This document shows positions 1-7,443 of a stretch of 47,132 nt of DNA, piece after piece. The translations under genes and the position numbers were made by a program. Position 1 is the first letter of the stretch; each line of letters begins with the position of its first letter. This DNA is from Treponema sp. (GTDB lineage Bacteria > Spirochaetota > Spirochaetia > Treponematales > Treponemataceae). The notes under the pieces are model-generated. The model had not been told where the DNA came from. It worked only from the letters and a program-made list of their open reading frames with translations, and made no database searches. The DNA is taken from positions 1 to 47,132 of the forward strand of contig JAHAZL010000042.1 of assembly GCA_018384055.1 (NCBI GenBank), written 5' to 3'.

Positions 1-51
1 TTTTTGAGGTCTATTATGGACAAAATCCCTTGCGAATGACAGAAGAATGTA

Positions 52-141
52 TTTCAAAATCGTCCTGCGATTTTGAAAACCCGAGTTTCAACTTATCCGC
101 AGTCCGCGTACATTTCTGCGCCGCGAAACCGTTGAAACTCG
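52..141. repeat. Palindromic intergenic segment at the window edge
   Basis: Two inverted repeats lie downstream of asd. The first is a perfect 11-bp stem (52-62 with 68-78, arm TTTCAAAATCG, loop TCCTG). The second pairs 82-92 (CGAGTTTCAAC) with 131-141 around a GC-rich centre that can form a small inner stem (97-101 with 116-120). On the minus strand both follow the asd stop, so they may end the dapA-asd transcript, although neither is followed by a long T run. They look like dispersed extragenic palindromes; copy number cannot be judged from this window. Confidence 0.6.
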
Positions 142-153
142 CATCGACTTTTT

Positions 154-1251
154 CTATAAATTATCGAAGAATCCTTTTACCTTCAACAATTCTGCGTTGA
201 GGATTCCACCCATTGCAGCACCGCGCTTTGTGTTGTGGCTGAGTGCTACGAACTTGATGTCAAATACGTTACATGGGCGAAGGCGACCAACTACACATGC
301 CATACCCTTTCCTGTCTCACGGTCACGGCGTGGCTGTGGGCGGTTTTCTTCTTCACGGTAAACGATCGGATGTTCTGGTGAAGACGGAAGGTTGAGTTCC
401 TGTGGAACAGACTTGTATGCTGCCCAGATCTTCTTGATTTCTTCCATGCTTGGCTTCTTGTCACCGAACTCAAGGGATACACATGCTGTGTGTCCGTCGA
501 TTACAGGAACACGAGTACATGTTGAAGAAACAACAGGAAGAGCTGCATTTTCAATCTTTCCGTTCTTAACAGTTCCGAGAATCTTGAGACATTCCTTTTC
601 TGTCTTTTCTTCTTCACCGCCGATGAATGGAACAATATTGTCGATCATGTCGAATGAAGGAACACCAGGATATCCTGCACCAGAAGTTGCCTGAAGAGTT
701 GTAACAACCATCTTCTTTACTTCGTATCCAGCCTGAATGAGAGCGTGGATTGGCATCATGTATGTCTGGAGGGAACAGTTTGGCTTAACTGCGATAAATC
801 CCTTGTCCCAGCCATGATGCTTCTTCTGTTCTGCAATTACATCAAGGTGAGCAAAGTTGATTTCTGGAATGAGCATTGGAACATCTTCTGTCCAGCGGTT
901 TGCAGATGCATTTGAAACAACCGGGATTCCTTCTGCTGCATAAGCTTCTTCAAGATTCTTGATGTCTTCTTTCTTTGGAAGTTCAAGGGCGCTGAATACA
1001 AACTTACACTTTCCAATTGCAGCCTTTGCATCATTTGCATCCTGAATAACAAGATCTGCAACATCTGCAGGAATGTCTTCTCCAATGAGCCACTTAGAAG
1101 CAACAACATCCTTGTAAACCTGACCTGCACTTCTTGGAGAAGCTGCAACATAAGTTACCTTAAAGAAAGGATGATTTTCCAACAACTTGATATATCTCTG
1201 GCCAACCATACCAGTTGCGCCCAAAACACCTACTGCAATTTTATCTGCCAT
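154..1251 (-). CDS. asd: Aspartate-semialdehyde dehydrogenase
   Basis: Reduces L-aspartyl-4-phosphate to aspartate semialdehyde with NADPH, the branch point to lysine/diaminopimelate and threonine/methionine; cytosolic. The protein has 365 residues. An N-terminal Rossmann motif GATGMVG is at residues 11-17. The catalytic cysteine is C159 in PNCS, followed by a TTLQATSGAG segment and an RVPVIDGH segment carrying the substrate-binding Arg and catalytic His. Sequence style and length match the archaeal/fungal-like branch of the family rather than the E. coli-type enzyme. I chose the ATG at 1251 (MADKIAV) because AAGGA lies 7 nt upstream; an open frame continues to 1305 but its extra 18 residues look spurious. 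It follows dapA on the same strand after 108 nt and is probably co-transcribed. Confidence 0.93.
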   Translation of the reverse strand: MADKIAVGVLGATGMVGQRYIKLLENHPFFKVTYVAASPRSAGQVYKDVVASKWLIGEDIPADVADLVIQDANDAKAAIGKCKFVFSALELPKKEDIKNLEEAYAAEGIPVVSNASANRWTEDVPMLIPEINFAHLDVIAEQKKHHGWDKGFIAVKPNCSLQTYMMPIHALIQAGYEVKKMVVTTLQATSGAGYPGVPSFDMIDNIVPFIGGEEEKTEKECLKILGTVKNGKIENAALPVVSSTCTRVPVIDGHTACVSLEFGDKKPSMEEIKKIWAAYKSVPQELNLPSSPEHPIVYREEENRPQPRRDRETGKGMACVVGRLRPCNVFDIKFVALSHNTKRGAAMGGILNAELLKVKGFFDNL

Positions 1252-1322
1252 AATATTTTCCTTATTTGTCATTCCGAACTTAATTCGGATTTTTTTACAA
1301 AACAATTCAGGAAGCAGGAAAA

Positions 1323-1357
1323 GGAATTCCCAATTTCCAATTCCTAATTCCTAATTA
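1323..1357. repeat. Heptamer repeat, five units, between asd and dapA
   Basis: Five consecutive 7-bp units read GGAATTC, CCAATTT, CCAATTC, CTAATTC and CTAATTA on the plus strand, so AATT recurs exactly every 7 bp. The array ends 2 bp from the dapA stop codon. The same 7-bp phased AATT pattern occurs at six other gene borders in the window. Confidence 0.75.
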
Positions 1358-1359
1358 AC

Positions 1360-2265
1360 TTAAAGACCGCACTTTGCGAGAGCGTCTTCAATAACCTTCT
1401 TTGCACTGTCTGTAACTTCAACCAGTGGAAGTCTAACGCTACCTGCAGGCATCTTCTTGTAGTTCATTGCATACTTTATGCTTGTTGGATTTCCGTCTAC
1501 GAAAGCTGCCTTAAAGAATGGCTGAAGTCTGTAGTGGATCTTGCGTGCTTCTGCAAAATTTCCGTCGAGACAATAGTGAGCCATCTGTATAACCAGAGCC
1601 GGAGCAAGGTTTGTAACAACGGAAATGATTCCGTCTCCACCTGCAGCCATCAACGGAAGAGTAAGTCCATCATCACCGCTCATTACGCTGAACTCAGGAT
1701 TTGCAAGTTTAATCTTTTCTATAACTTCCATCATCTGGTTGATATTACCGGAAGCTTCCTTTACGCCTACAACGTTAGGGAGTTTTGCAATGCGTTCAAG
1801 GGTTGCTGTAGGAATGTTCTTTCCTGTGCGTCCTGCAATGTTATACACAACGATTGGCATTCCAACCTTTGAAACTGCTTCATAATGGCGGAAGATACCT
1901 TCATCACTTGGCTTGTTATAGTATGGAGTTACAACAAGTGCAAAATCAGCACCCTTTGCCTTTGCACGTTCAACATAGCGGACTGCATCAAGAGTACAGT
2001 TGCTTCCGGCCCCTATCATTACCTTAACGTCTTTGCCAGTCTTTGAGTTGAATTCTTTAACCTGTTTTATTGCGATGTCGATGATCTTGTCTTCTTCATC
2101 TTCTGTGAGGGTTGGAGTTTCACCTGTAGTTCCTAAAGGCAAAAGTCCGTCAATTCCCTGATCCAACTGAAACTGAACGTTCTTGGCAAATCCGTCGTAA
2201 TCAACAGATCCGTCAGCGTTCATCGGCGTAATCATTGCTGTGTAAGCACCGTGAATTGCTGCCAT
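1360..2265 (-). CDS. dapA: 4-hydroxy-tetrahydrodipicolinate synthase
   Basis: Condenses pyruvate with aspartate semialdehyde, the first step committed to diaminopimelate and lysine, and so feeds peptidoglycan synthesis. The 301-residue TIM-barrel protein has the usual family length. GTTGE at residues 45-49, the PYYNKP segment near 115, Tyr141 (VVYN) and the Schiff-base Lys169 (GVKEASG) are all in place. The ATG at 2265 has AGGAG a few bases upstream. It is the first gene of a probable dapA-asd operon whose substrate and product fit together, and a good promoter lies upstream (see 2300-2328). Confidence 0.96.
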   Translation of the reverse strand: MAAIHGAYTAMITPMNADGSVDYDGFAKNVQFQLDQGIDGLLPLGTTGETPTLTEDEEDKIIDIAIKQVKEFNSKTGKDVKVMIGAGSNCTLDAVRYVERAKAKGADFALVVTPYYNKPSDEGIFRHYEAVSKVGMPIVVYNIAGRTGKNIPTATLERIAKLPNVVGVKEASGNINQMMEVIEKIKLANPEFSVMSGDDGLTLPLMAAGGDGIISVVTNLAPALVIQMAHYCLDGNFAEARKIHYRLQPFFKAAFVDGNPTSIKYAMNYKKMPAGSVRLPLVEVTDSAKKVIEDALAKCGL

Positions 2266-2299
2266 AATTGAACTCCTAAAATAAGTTTTAATTGCGGTG

Positions 2300-2328
2300 A
2301 TTATGGCACTTTATATAGAAAAAATCAA
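2300..2328 (-). promoter_or_regulatory. Promoter of dapA-asd
   Basis: Minus-strand -35 TTGATT (plus 2323-2328), 17-bp spacer and -10 CATAAT (plus 2300-2305). Predicted start is near 2293, giving a leader of about 28 nt that includes the AGGAG ribosome binding site. Confidence 0.65.
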
Positions 2329-2366
2329 TAAATTTACTTTAACGGCTCTCTTTAATCCACCATGAA

Positions 2367-2401
2367 TAAAAAAAGAACCGGCAACGCCAGTTCTTTTTTT
2401 T
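2367..2401. terminator. Bidirectional terminator-like hairpin between divergent genes
   Basis: Stem GAAC/GTTC, one C-A mismatch, then GGC/GCC around an AAC loop (2375-2393), with a run of A on the left and about nine T on the right, so it reads as a terminator on both strands. Its place upstream of two divergent genes is unusual. It could insulate them or end a short transcript not otherwise recognised. Confidence 0.6.
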
Positions 2402-2409
2402 GGAGGTCT

Positions 2410-2438
2410 TTGACACATTTTTACATGCATTTTTAAAT
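2410..2438 (+). promoter_or_regulatory. Candidate promoter of an attenuated leader or small RNA
   Basis: A perfect -35 TTGACA at 2410-2415, a 17-bp spacer and a -10 TTAAAT at 2433-2438. Transcription would start near 2445, about 85 nt before the hairpin ladder at 2534-2578, and run towards the 7TM-LuxR gene. Confidence 0.5.
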
Positions 2439-2533
2439 TATTTTTACATTTTTTTTAAATATTTATTTCGTCTCTTTCAACCTTTATGGGTGAGATATTA
2501 CTTTCCCCAATTAGTGCCCGCAACTTCAATACC

Positions 2534-2578
2534 ATACCATAAATTAGGTATTTTTATACCCTATTATGGGTATTTTTT
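2534..2578 (+). promoter_or_regulatory. Attenuator-like ladder of alternative hairpins
   Basis: Four short segments pair in alternative ways: 1 = ATACC (2534-2538), 2 = GGTAT (2547-2551), 3 = ATACCC (2556-2561), 4 = GGGTAT (2568-2573) followed by six T (2573-2578). Pairing 3-4 gives an intrinsic terminator, 2-3 (TTTT loop) an antiterminator and 1-2 an anti-antiterminator. A small open frame, ATG 2486 to TAA 2540, encodes 18 residues and ends inside segment 1, but I see no Shine-Dalgarno for it. This is either the regulated leader of the downstream regulator or the 3' end of a ~130-nt RNA. Confidence 0.45.
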
Positions 2579-2580
2579 CA

Positions 2581-2608
2581 TTGATTTTAACATAACTTTG
2601 GTTATAAT
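2581..2608 (+). promoter_or_regulatory. Promoter of the 7TM-LuxR gene, leaderless type
   Basis: -35 TTGATT at 2581-2586, 16-bp spacer and a perfect -10 TATAAT at 2603-2608. Only 7 nt separate the -10 from the ATG at 2616 and there is no Shine-Dalgarno, so the mRNA would start at or within a base or two of the initiation codon. Confidence 0.65.
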
Positions 2609-2615
2609 TTCAATT

Positions 2616-4913
2616 ATGTTTAAGAACAAATGGATTGTTTCAATTCTATTCACAATATTGCTCTCATTTTCTGGTTATGGAAACACAAAAACACAGACAG
2701 TTTCGGAAATGATTGAATCAACAGGCATCTCGTCATCTCCAAACATCAAGGCAAAAATAAAGATATTCAGGGACGATTCCAATCATATGACATGTGAGGA
2801 AATCCCCGAAGAAGTGTTCCAGAAAACAGTATTTCCATATTATCCAGGAGCATACAACGGTACCTTATGGATGGATATTGCCATAAAAAAATCCGATGAA
2901 TTCAACAGGCAGCCCTTTACCATTTACATAGGTATGGATTACTGCGATTTTCAGGAAGCCTATATATATTCAGACGATTCCTGGCAACCACTCAAAAGCA
3001 AGACATTTATGTCTGCCATTACATCAAACCCACTGATTCCAATTATCAGGGACATGTATGGAAAAAAAGATTACCTGAACATAAGAATTAAAATGACTTC
3101 CAGCAGAGGCGACCCCGTAAATGTAAAAATCATTCCCAACAGTGAGCTTTTCAGAAGCATAACAATATCCCTTTCAAAATTATACCTTAGTTATGGAATC
3201 GGAATCTGTCTTTTTTTCATTCTTCTCATTGTCGGCATTCTACTAAAAGACCCCGCATACATTCTCCTTGCCATTTCTTCCCTTTTCCATATTCTAAGAG
3301 CCATGGATGCAAAGGATGTCATCCCAATACTTTTATGGAACAACGAAACAAAACTTCCACCTTCAGGAAAACTTGAATACATAATCGACGGTCTTGGCAT
3401 TCTCTCCGTATCATTCTGCGTGCACTACTTCAGTTTCATCGACAGGATAAAGGGTTCGATTTCAAAACTTTTGATTGCAATCATTGAACTGAGCATCATA
3501 AAAACACTTTTGCTTGTAACTATAGACTCCCAAGTAACCCTGTTTACAAGCTGCATTACTATTTCAATAGTTCAAAACGGTCTTCTCATTTACACTTTAA
3601 TAAATAACATAAGGAAAAACAATGCGGAAAACAAAAACGTATTTTTATGCTGGATTACAGTTTTCGTCATCAGCACTTTCCTAAGGATTCTGCTTCTTTC
3701 AAGAAATTTATTCTATCTTCCAATACCAGAAAACATCAGGCCAAACGAAATGATTTCTTCAAACCTTGGATTCTTACTCCTCTATGTACCTCCCCTATAC
3801 ATCATCGGACGAAGATTCAACATTAGATACCAGTATGTTCAGAAGGAATACCAAAACCTTGAAATCAAATTTCTCAACAGAAGCAAACTTGAAAAATTGA
3901 CTGATACAGTATCAACGCCAATAGCAGATCTTGCATCATCAGTCCTGAACTCCGCATGTATCCTGTCAAAATTAAACTTCTCGGCAGTTAATGCAGAATA
4001 CATTGAACTGATCAAAAGAGAATCATCTAAAATCAACGATCTTCTTGTTGCCGTAAGAATTCTTGAAGGCGCAGAAGAAATAAAAAAGACACCGATTCTT
4101 CTTCTGAACTTTTTCAACAGCTGCATGAAGACCATAAGAAGAGTTGCATCAGAACGAGGTTGTATTGCTTCACTAACAACAGCCATTGCAAACGACACGA
4201 TTATTTCTGCGGATCCAAGAATTCTTCAGTTGCTGTTCATCATTACACCTACAGCAATTATCTCCCTCTCAAAAACAAACACGAAAATTTCCGTATATAT
4301 TGAAGAAGAAGAGGATAATCTTTTCATAATGACCATCGCCAACAGGTTTGAATCAGATGAACTTGATTCTCCGCAAAGCATTTCAAAAGCATTAAATGAA
4401 ACTTCTTACTTTGACTTCATCAATGAATTATCCAAAAACTACGGTGGTTCCGTGGAAATCCATCCTCTTAAAGAGAGCTGCCGCATGAAGTTCAAATTCC
4501 ATTTTGATAAAATTGAAGACACCGCAGACATTAAGATTGTTTTGGACAAGACAACCTTTGAAATTTCCGATAATTCTCAGAGACTTTTCAAGGATATGGA
4601 AAAGCAAAAGGTCGTGGAAAAAGGCAAGGAAGAATCGGAAATGAAGCCTCTACAGATTGAAGATGCTCCTAACCTTACTCTAAAAAGCAAGGAAGAAGAA
4701 AAAACTCAGTCTGAAATCAAAGACATTTTTGATCAGTTTGATTTTTCTACAAGGGAAAAGGAAATTGCAACATTGATTATGGAAGGAAAAAGCGATAAGG
4801 AAATTGCTTTTGAGCTAAACATTTCACCGCAGACGGTAGCAACCCACAATAAAAAAATTTTCAAAAAAACCGGAGTTCACAGCAGAGTTGAGTTAATCAA
4901 CAAAGTCAGATAA
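2616..4913 (+). CDS. Membrane-tethered LuxR-type regulator with 7TM sensor region
   Basis: A 765-residue one-piece sensor-regulator. It has a signal peptide (about 1-23), an extracytoplasmic region (about 25-185), seven hydrophobic helices (about 190-400) resembling the 7TMR-DISM arrangement, a coiled segment (about 410-500), and a region around 540-640 that looks like a worn histidine-kinase ATPase with no recognisable N, G1 or G2 boxes. A clear GerE/LuxR helix-turn-helix occupies the last ~56 residues (FSTREKEIATLIMEGKSDKE onward). With no visible phospho-acceptor or kinase motifs, it probably signals by conformational change and binds DNA from the membrane; the ligand is unknown. The ATG at 2616 is chosen because it starts the signal peptide and sits 7 nt after a strong -10. 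The same frame is open back to 2400 but that part is T-rich and lacks a good start. aroC follows after 32 nt. Confidence 0.8.
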   Translation: MFKNKWIVSILFTILLSFSGYGNTKTQTVSEMIESTGISSSPNIKAKIKIFRDDSNHMTCEEIPEEVFQKTVFPYYPGAYNGTLWMDIAIKKSDEFNRQPFTIYIGMDYCDFQEAYIYSDDSWQPLKSKTFMSAITSNPLIPIIRDMYGKKDYLNIRIKMTSSRGDPVNVKIIPNSELFRSITISLSKLYLSYGIGICLFFILLIVGILLKDPAYILLAISSLFHILRAMDAKDVIPILLWNNETKLPPSGKLEYIIDGLGILSVSFCVHYFSFIDRIKGSISKLLIAIIELSIIKTLLLVTIDSQVTLFTSCITISIVQNGLLIYTLINNIRKNNAENKNVFLCWITVFVISTFLRILLLSRNLFYLPIPENIRPNEMISSNLGFLLLYVPPLYIIGRRFNIRYQYVQKEYQNLEIKFLNRSKLEKLTDTVSTPIADLASSVLNSACILSKLNFSAVNAEYIELIKRESSKINDLLVAVRILEGAEEIKKTPILLLNFFNSCMKTIRRVASERGCIASLTTAIANDTIISADPRILQLLFIITPTAIISLSKTNTKISVYIEEEEDNLFIMTIANRFESDELDSPQSISKALNETSYFDFINELSKNYGGSVEIHPLKESCRMKFKFHFDKIEDTADIKIVLDKTTFEISDNSQRLFKDMEKQKVVEKGKEESEMKPLQIEDAPNLTLKSKEEEKTQSEIKDIFDQFDFSTREKEIATLIMEGKSDKEIAFELNISPQTVATHNKKIFKKTGVHSRVELINKVR

Positions 4914-4945
4914 AATCATTTAATTGTTTATTTAGAGGTAATTGT

Positions 4946-6007
4946 ATGAGCGGAAATACATTCGGAGAAATTTTCAAGGTAACAACATTCGGGGAAAGCC
5001 ATGGTGCAGGTCTTGGCTGCATCATCGACGGCTGTCCTTCTGGGATTTCTTTTGATCAGAATTTCCTCCAGCACGAAATGGACAGAAGAAAACCGGGAGC
5101 AAAAAGTGCCGCTGTAACAAACAGAAAGGAAGCCGATCAGGCTGAAGTTTTGAGCGGCATCTTTGAAGGAAAGACAACCGGAACTTCCATCGCAATCCTC
5201 ATAAGGAATTCAAACCAGCACTCATCTGATTACAACAATATAAAAGACAAATTTCGTCCTGGTCATGCAGACTATACATTTTATGAAAAATACGGAATCC
5301 GCGATTACAGGGGCGGTGGCCGTTCAAGCGGAAGAGAAACCTGTGCCCGCGTTGCAGCAGGTGCATTTGCAAAAATGTTCCTCAAAAACATGGGGATTCA
5401 GGTTATCGCATACACAAAAAAAGCAGCTGGAATCGAAGGTACAAAAGTTGACTTTGACGAAATCGAAAAAAATCAGATAAGGGCAGCCGACAAGGATGCA
5501 GCCCTTCTCATGCAGCAGAAAATTGAAGAATACCACAGGCAGGGAAATTCCTGCGGAGGAATCGTTGAATGCATCGTAAAGGGACTTCCTGCAGGTCTTG
5601 GTGAACCAGTCTTTGACAAGATGGATGCTGCTCTTGCCCATGCCATTGTTTCCATCGGAGCCGTAAAAGGAATCGAATTCGGACTTGGATTTGATGCTGC
5701 AGACAGCAACGGGTTTGAAAACAATGACTTCATGAGAAAAGGCCCCGTTTTTGAAACAAACAATGCAGGCGGCATCCTGGGTGGGATGACAAACGGAAAC
5801 GATCTTGTTTTCCGTGCAGCAGTTAAGCCTGTACCAAGCATATATCAGCAGCAGCAGACAATCGACACTAATGGAAATGAATGCGACATGCTTATTGAAG
5901 GCCGCCACGATGTATGCCTTTGTCCTCGCATTGTTCCAGTAATTGAAGCAATGACAGCAATCACAGTAGCCGACATGATCCTCAGAAACAGAAGCAGCAG
6001 GGCTTGA
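4946..6007 (+). CDS. aroC: Chorismate synthase
   Basis: Converts 5-enolpyruvylshikimate-3-phosphate to chorismate using reduced flavin, the last common step to the aromatic amino acids and folate; cytosolic. At 353 residues it is of normal length. The diagnostic N-terminal GESHG is at residues 17-21, and the RPGHAD and GRSSGRET segments and the FGLGFDAA region are present. An AGAGGT ribosome binding site precedes the ATG. The upstream regulator ends 32 nt earlier and the next gene starts 2 nt after the stop, so the three probably form one operon. No other shikimate gene is present in the window. Confidence 0.95.
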   Translation: MSGNTFGEIFKVTTFGESHGAGLGCIIDGCPSGISFDQNFLQHEMDRRKPGAKSAAVTNRKEADQAEVLSGIFEGKTTGTSIAILIRNSNQHSSDYNNIKDKFRPGHADYTFYEKYGIRDYRGGGRSSGRETCARVAAGAFAKMFLKNMGIQVIAYTKKAAGIEGTKVDFDEIEKNQIRAADKDAALLMQQKIEEYHRQGNSCGGIVECIVKGLPAGLGEPVFDKMDAALAHAIVSIGAVKGIEFGLGFDAADSNGFENNDFMRKGPVFETNNAGGILGGMTNGNDLVFRAAVKPVPSIYQQQQTIDTNGNECDMLIEGRHDVCLCPRIVPVIEAMTAITVADMILRNRSSRA

Positions 6008-6009
6008 TT

Positions 6010-7443
6010 ATGGAAAACTATACTCCAGACTATTTCAATGACGAATACCTTGAACCACAGAAAAAGAAAAATTTTCACATTCAGTTCCTTCCGGTAATTG
6101 CTCTTTTTTTTCTTTTTCTAACCGTCTTCACAATATGCCTCGGAGTTTCTGTACATAAACTCATAAATCCAAAAGCACCTGCGGAACTTTCTGATTCCCA
6201 GACAAAGGAACTCGATGAAATCCTTTCCAAGAATTATTTTGAACCAATAGTAAAACCACTACCATATAAAACAATTCCAGCTAACCTTATAGTTAATGCA
6301 GACAGTGCCATTCTCATTGATCAGGATACTGGAAATGTTCTCTATGAAAAAAATGCAGACATGGAGATTCCTCCTGCATCAATGACCAAGCTTGTGGAAA
6401 TGTATGTTGTTTATGAAGCCGTAAGAAACGGTGAAGTAAGCATCGACGATGTCGTACCACTTCCACCTCAGAGCTGGGCGAAAAATCTTCCTTCAGATGC
6501 TTCCATAATGTTTCTTGGAGAAGGACAGAAGGTTACTTTAAGGGAACTTCTTTTAGGACTTGCAATTGCAAGCGGAAACGACGCCTCCATTGCAGTTGCA
6601 TATTACATCTGCAAGGACATGGATTCGTTTGTAGAAAGGATGAACAAGGTAATGAAAGACCTTGGACTTATGAGAACTCATTTTGTAGAATCAAGCGGAT
6701 ACAGCGAAAAAAACATTACAACAGCTAGGGAATTTGCATCCTTTTGCAGAATATACCTCAGGGATTTCCCTGAAGCAATAGACGACTATCACAGTCAGAA
6801 AGTCCTCATGTACCCTCTTGAAAAAAATCTTCCCCTGGATCAGAGGGAAAAAGGTGATTCAGAAGCTGTAATTCAGTACAACACAAACAAACTTCTTGGA
6901 ATTCTGGATGGCTGCGACGGACTTAAAACTGGTTTCATATACGAAAGCGGATACAATCTTGCCCTTACAGCGCAGAGAGGCAGAAGAAGATTCCTTTCAA
7001 TTACAATGAAGGGACCTGGAATAGGAAGCGTACAGGGTAACAAATACAGAATTCTTGATGGAACAGAACTAATGGAATTCGCTTTCGGAAAGTTTGCTTC
7101 TTACATTCCTGAAGGAGAAGGACATTCATTTGTTGTAGGATGTTCGGGCTCTTCAGAAAAAAGCATCAGGCTTGTTCCAGCCGAAGATGAAAAGTTTTCG
7201 GTACCATTCATAGCAGGTACTTCACCGGAAGACGCCGCTGCAAAAATTCACGTAACTGCAAACATTCCAAATTACCTTTACGGCAGAATTGAATGCGGAC
7301 AGGAACTAGGAACAATTACCTACAGTCTTGAAGGAAAGAACCTGAGGGTCATACCACTTGTTGCAGACAGAAAAAGCCAAAGACAAAATATCTTTGGCCG
7401 TTTATGGGGAAAAATTACATATAGGGCTGCAGGATTATTTTAG
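6010..7443 (+). CDS. D-alanyl-D-alanine carboxypeptidase (PBP5 family)
   Basis: Low-molecular-weight penicillin-binding protein (peptidase S11) that trims the terminal D-Ala from peptidoglycan stem peptides in the periplasm. The 477-residue protein has a cytoplasmic N-terminus, one membrane anchor at about 28-48, and the three active-site motifs: SMTK at 124-127, SGN at 188-190 and KTG at 306-308, followed by a PBP5-like C-terminal beta domain. It lacks a cleavable signal, so it should be anchored at the N-terminus rather than by a C-terminal helix as in E. coli DacA. I chose the ATG at 6010; a TTG at 6004 overlaps the aroC stop. Its 3' end overlaps the convergent gene by 9 nt and no terminator separates them. 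Confidence 0.9.
   Translation: MENYTPDYFNDEYLEPQKKKNFHIQFLPVIALFFLFLTVFTICLGVSVHKLINPKAPAELSDSQTKELDEILSKNYFEPIVKPLPYKTIPANLIVNADSAILIDQDTGNVLYEKNADMEIPPASMTKLVEMYVVYEAVRNGEVSIDDVVPLPPQSWAKNLPSDASIMFLGEGQKVTLRELLLGLAIASGNDASIAVAYYICKDMDSFVERMNKVMKDLGLMRTHFVESSGYSEKNITTAREFASFCRIYLRDFPEAIDDYHSQKVLMYPLEKNLPLDQREKGDSEAVIQYNTNKLLGILDGCDGLKTGFIYESGYNLALTAQRGRRRFLSITMKGPGIGSVQGNKYRILDGTELMEFAFGKFASYIPEGEGHSFVVGCSGSSEKSIRLVPAEDEKFSVPFIAGTSPEDAAAKIHVTANIPNYLYGRIECGQELGTITYSLEGKNLRVIPLVADRKSQRQNIFGRLWGKITYRAAGLF

Noticed and set aside
2400..2615. N-terminal extension of 72 residues (TTG start at 2400) for the 7TM-LuxR protein
   Set aside because: The extension is Phe/Tyr-rich because the DNA is T-rich, has no ribosome binding site, and would place the signal peptide internally; a strong -10 lies just before the ATG at 2616.
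5324..5908. Minus-strand open frame of 194 codons inside aroC
   Set aside because: Antisense shadow of a well-supported gene with Cys/Phe-rich, unrecognisable product.
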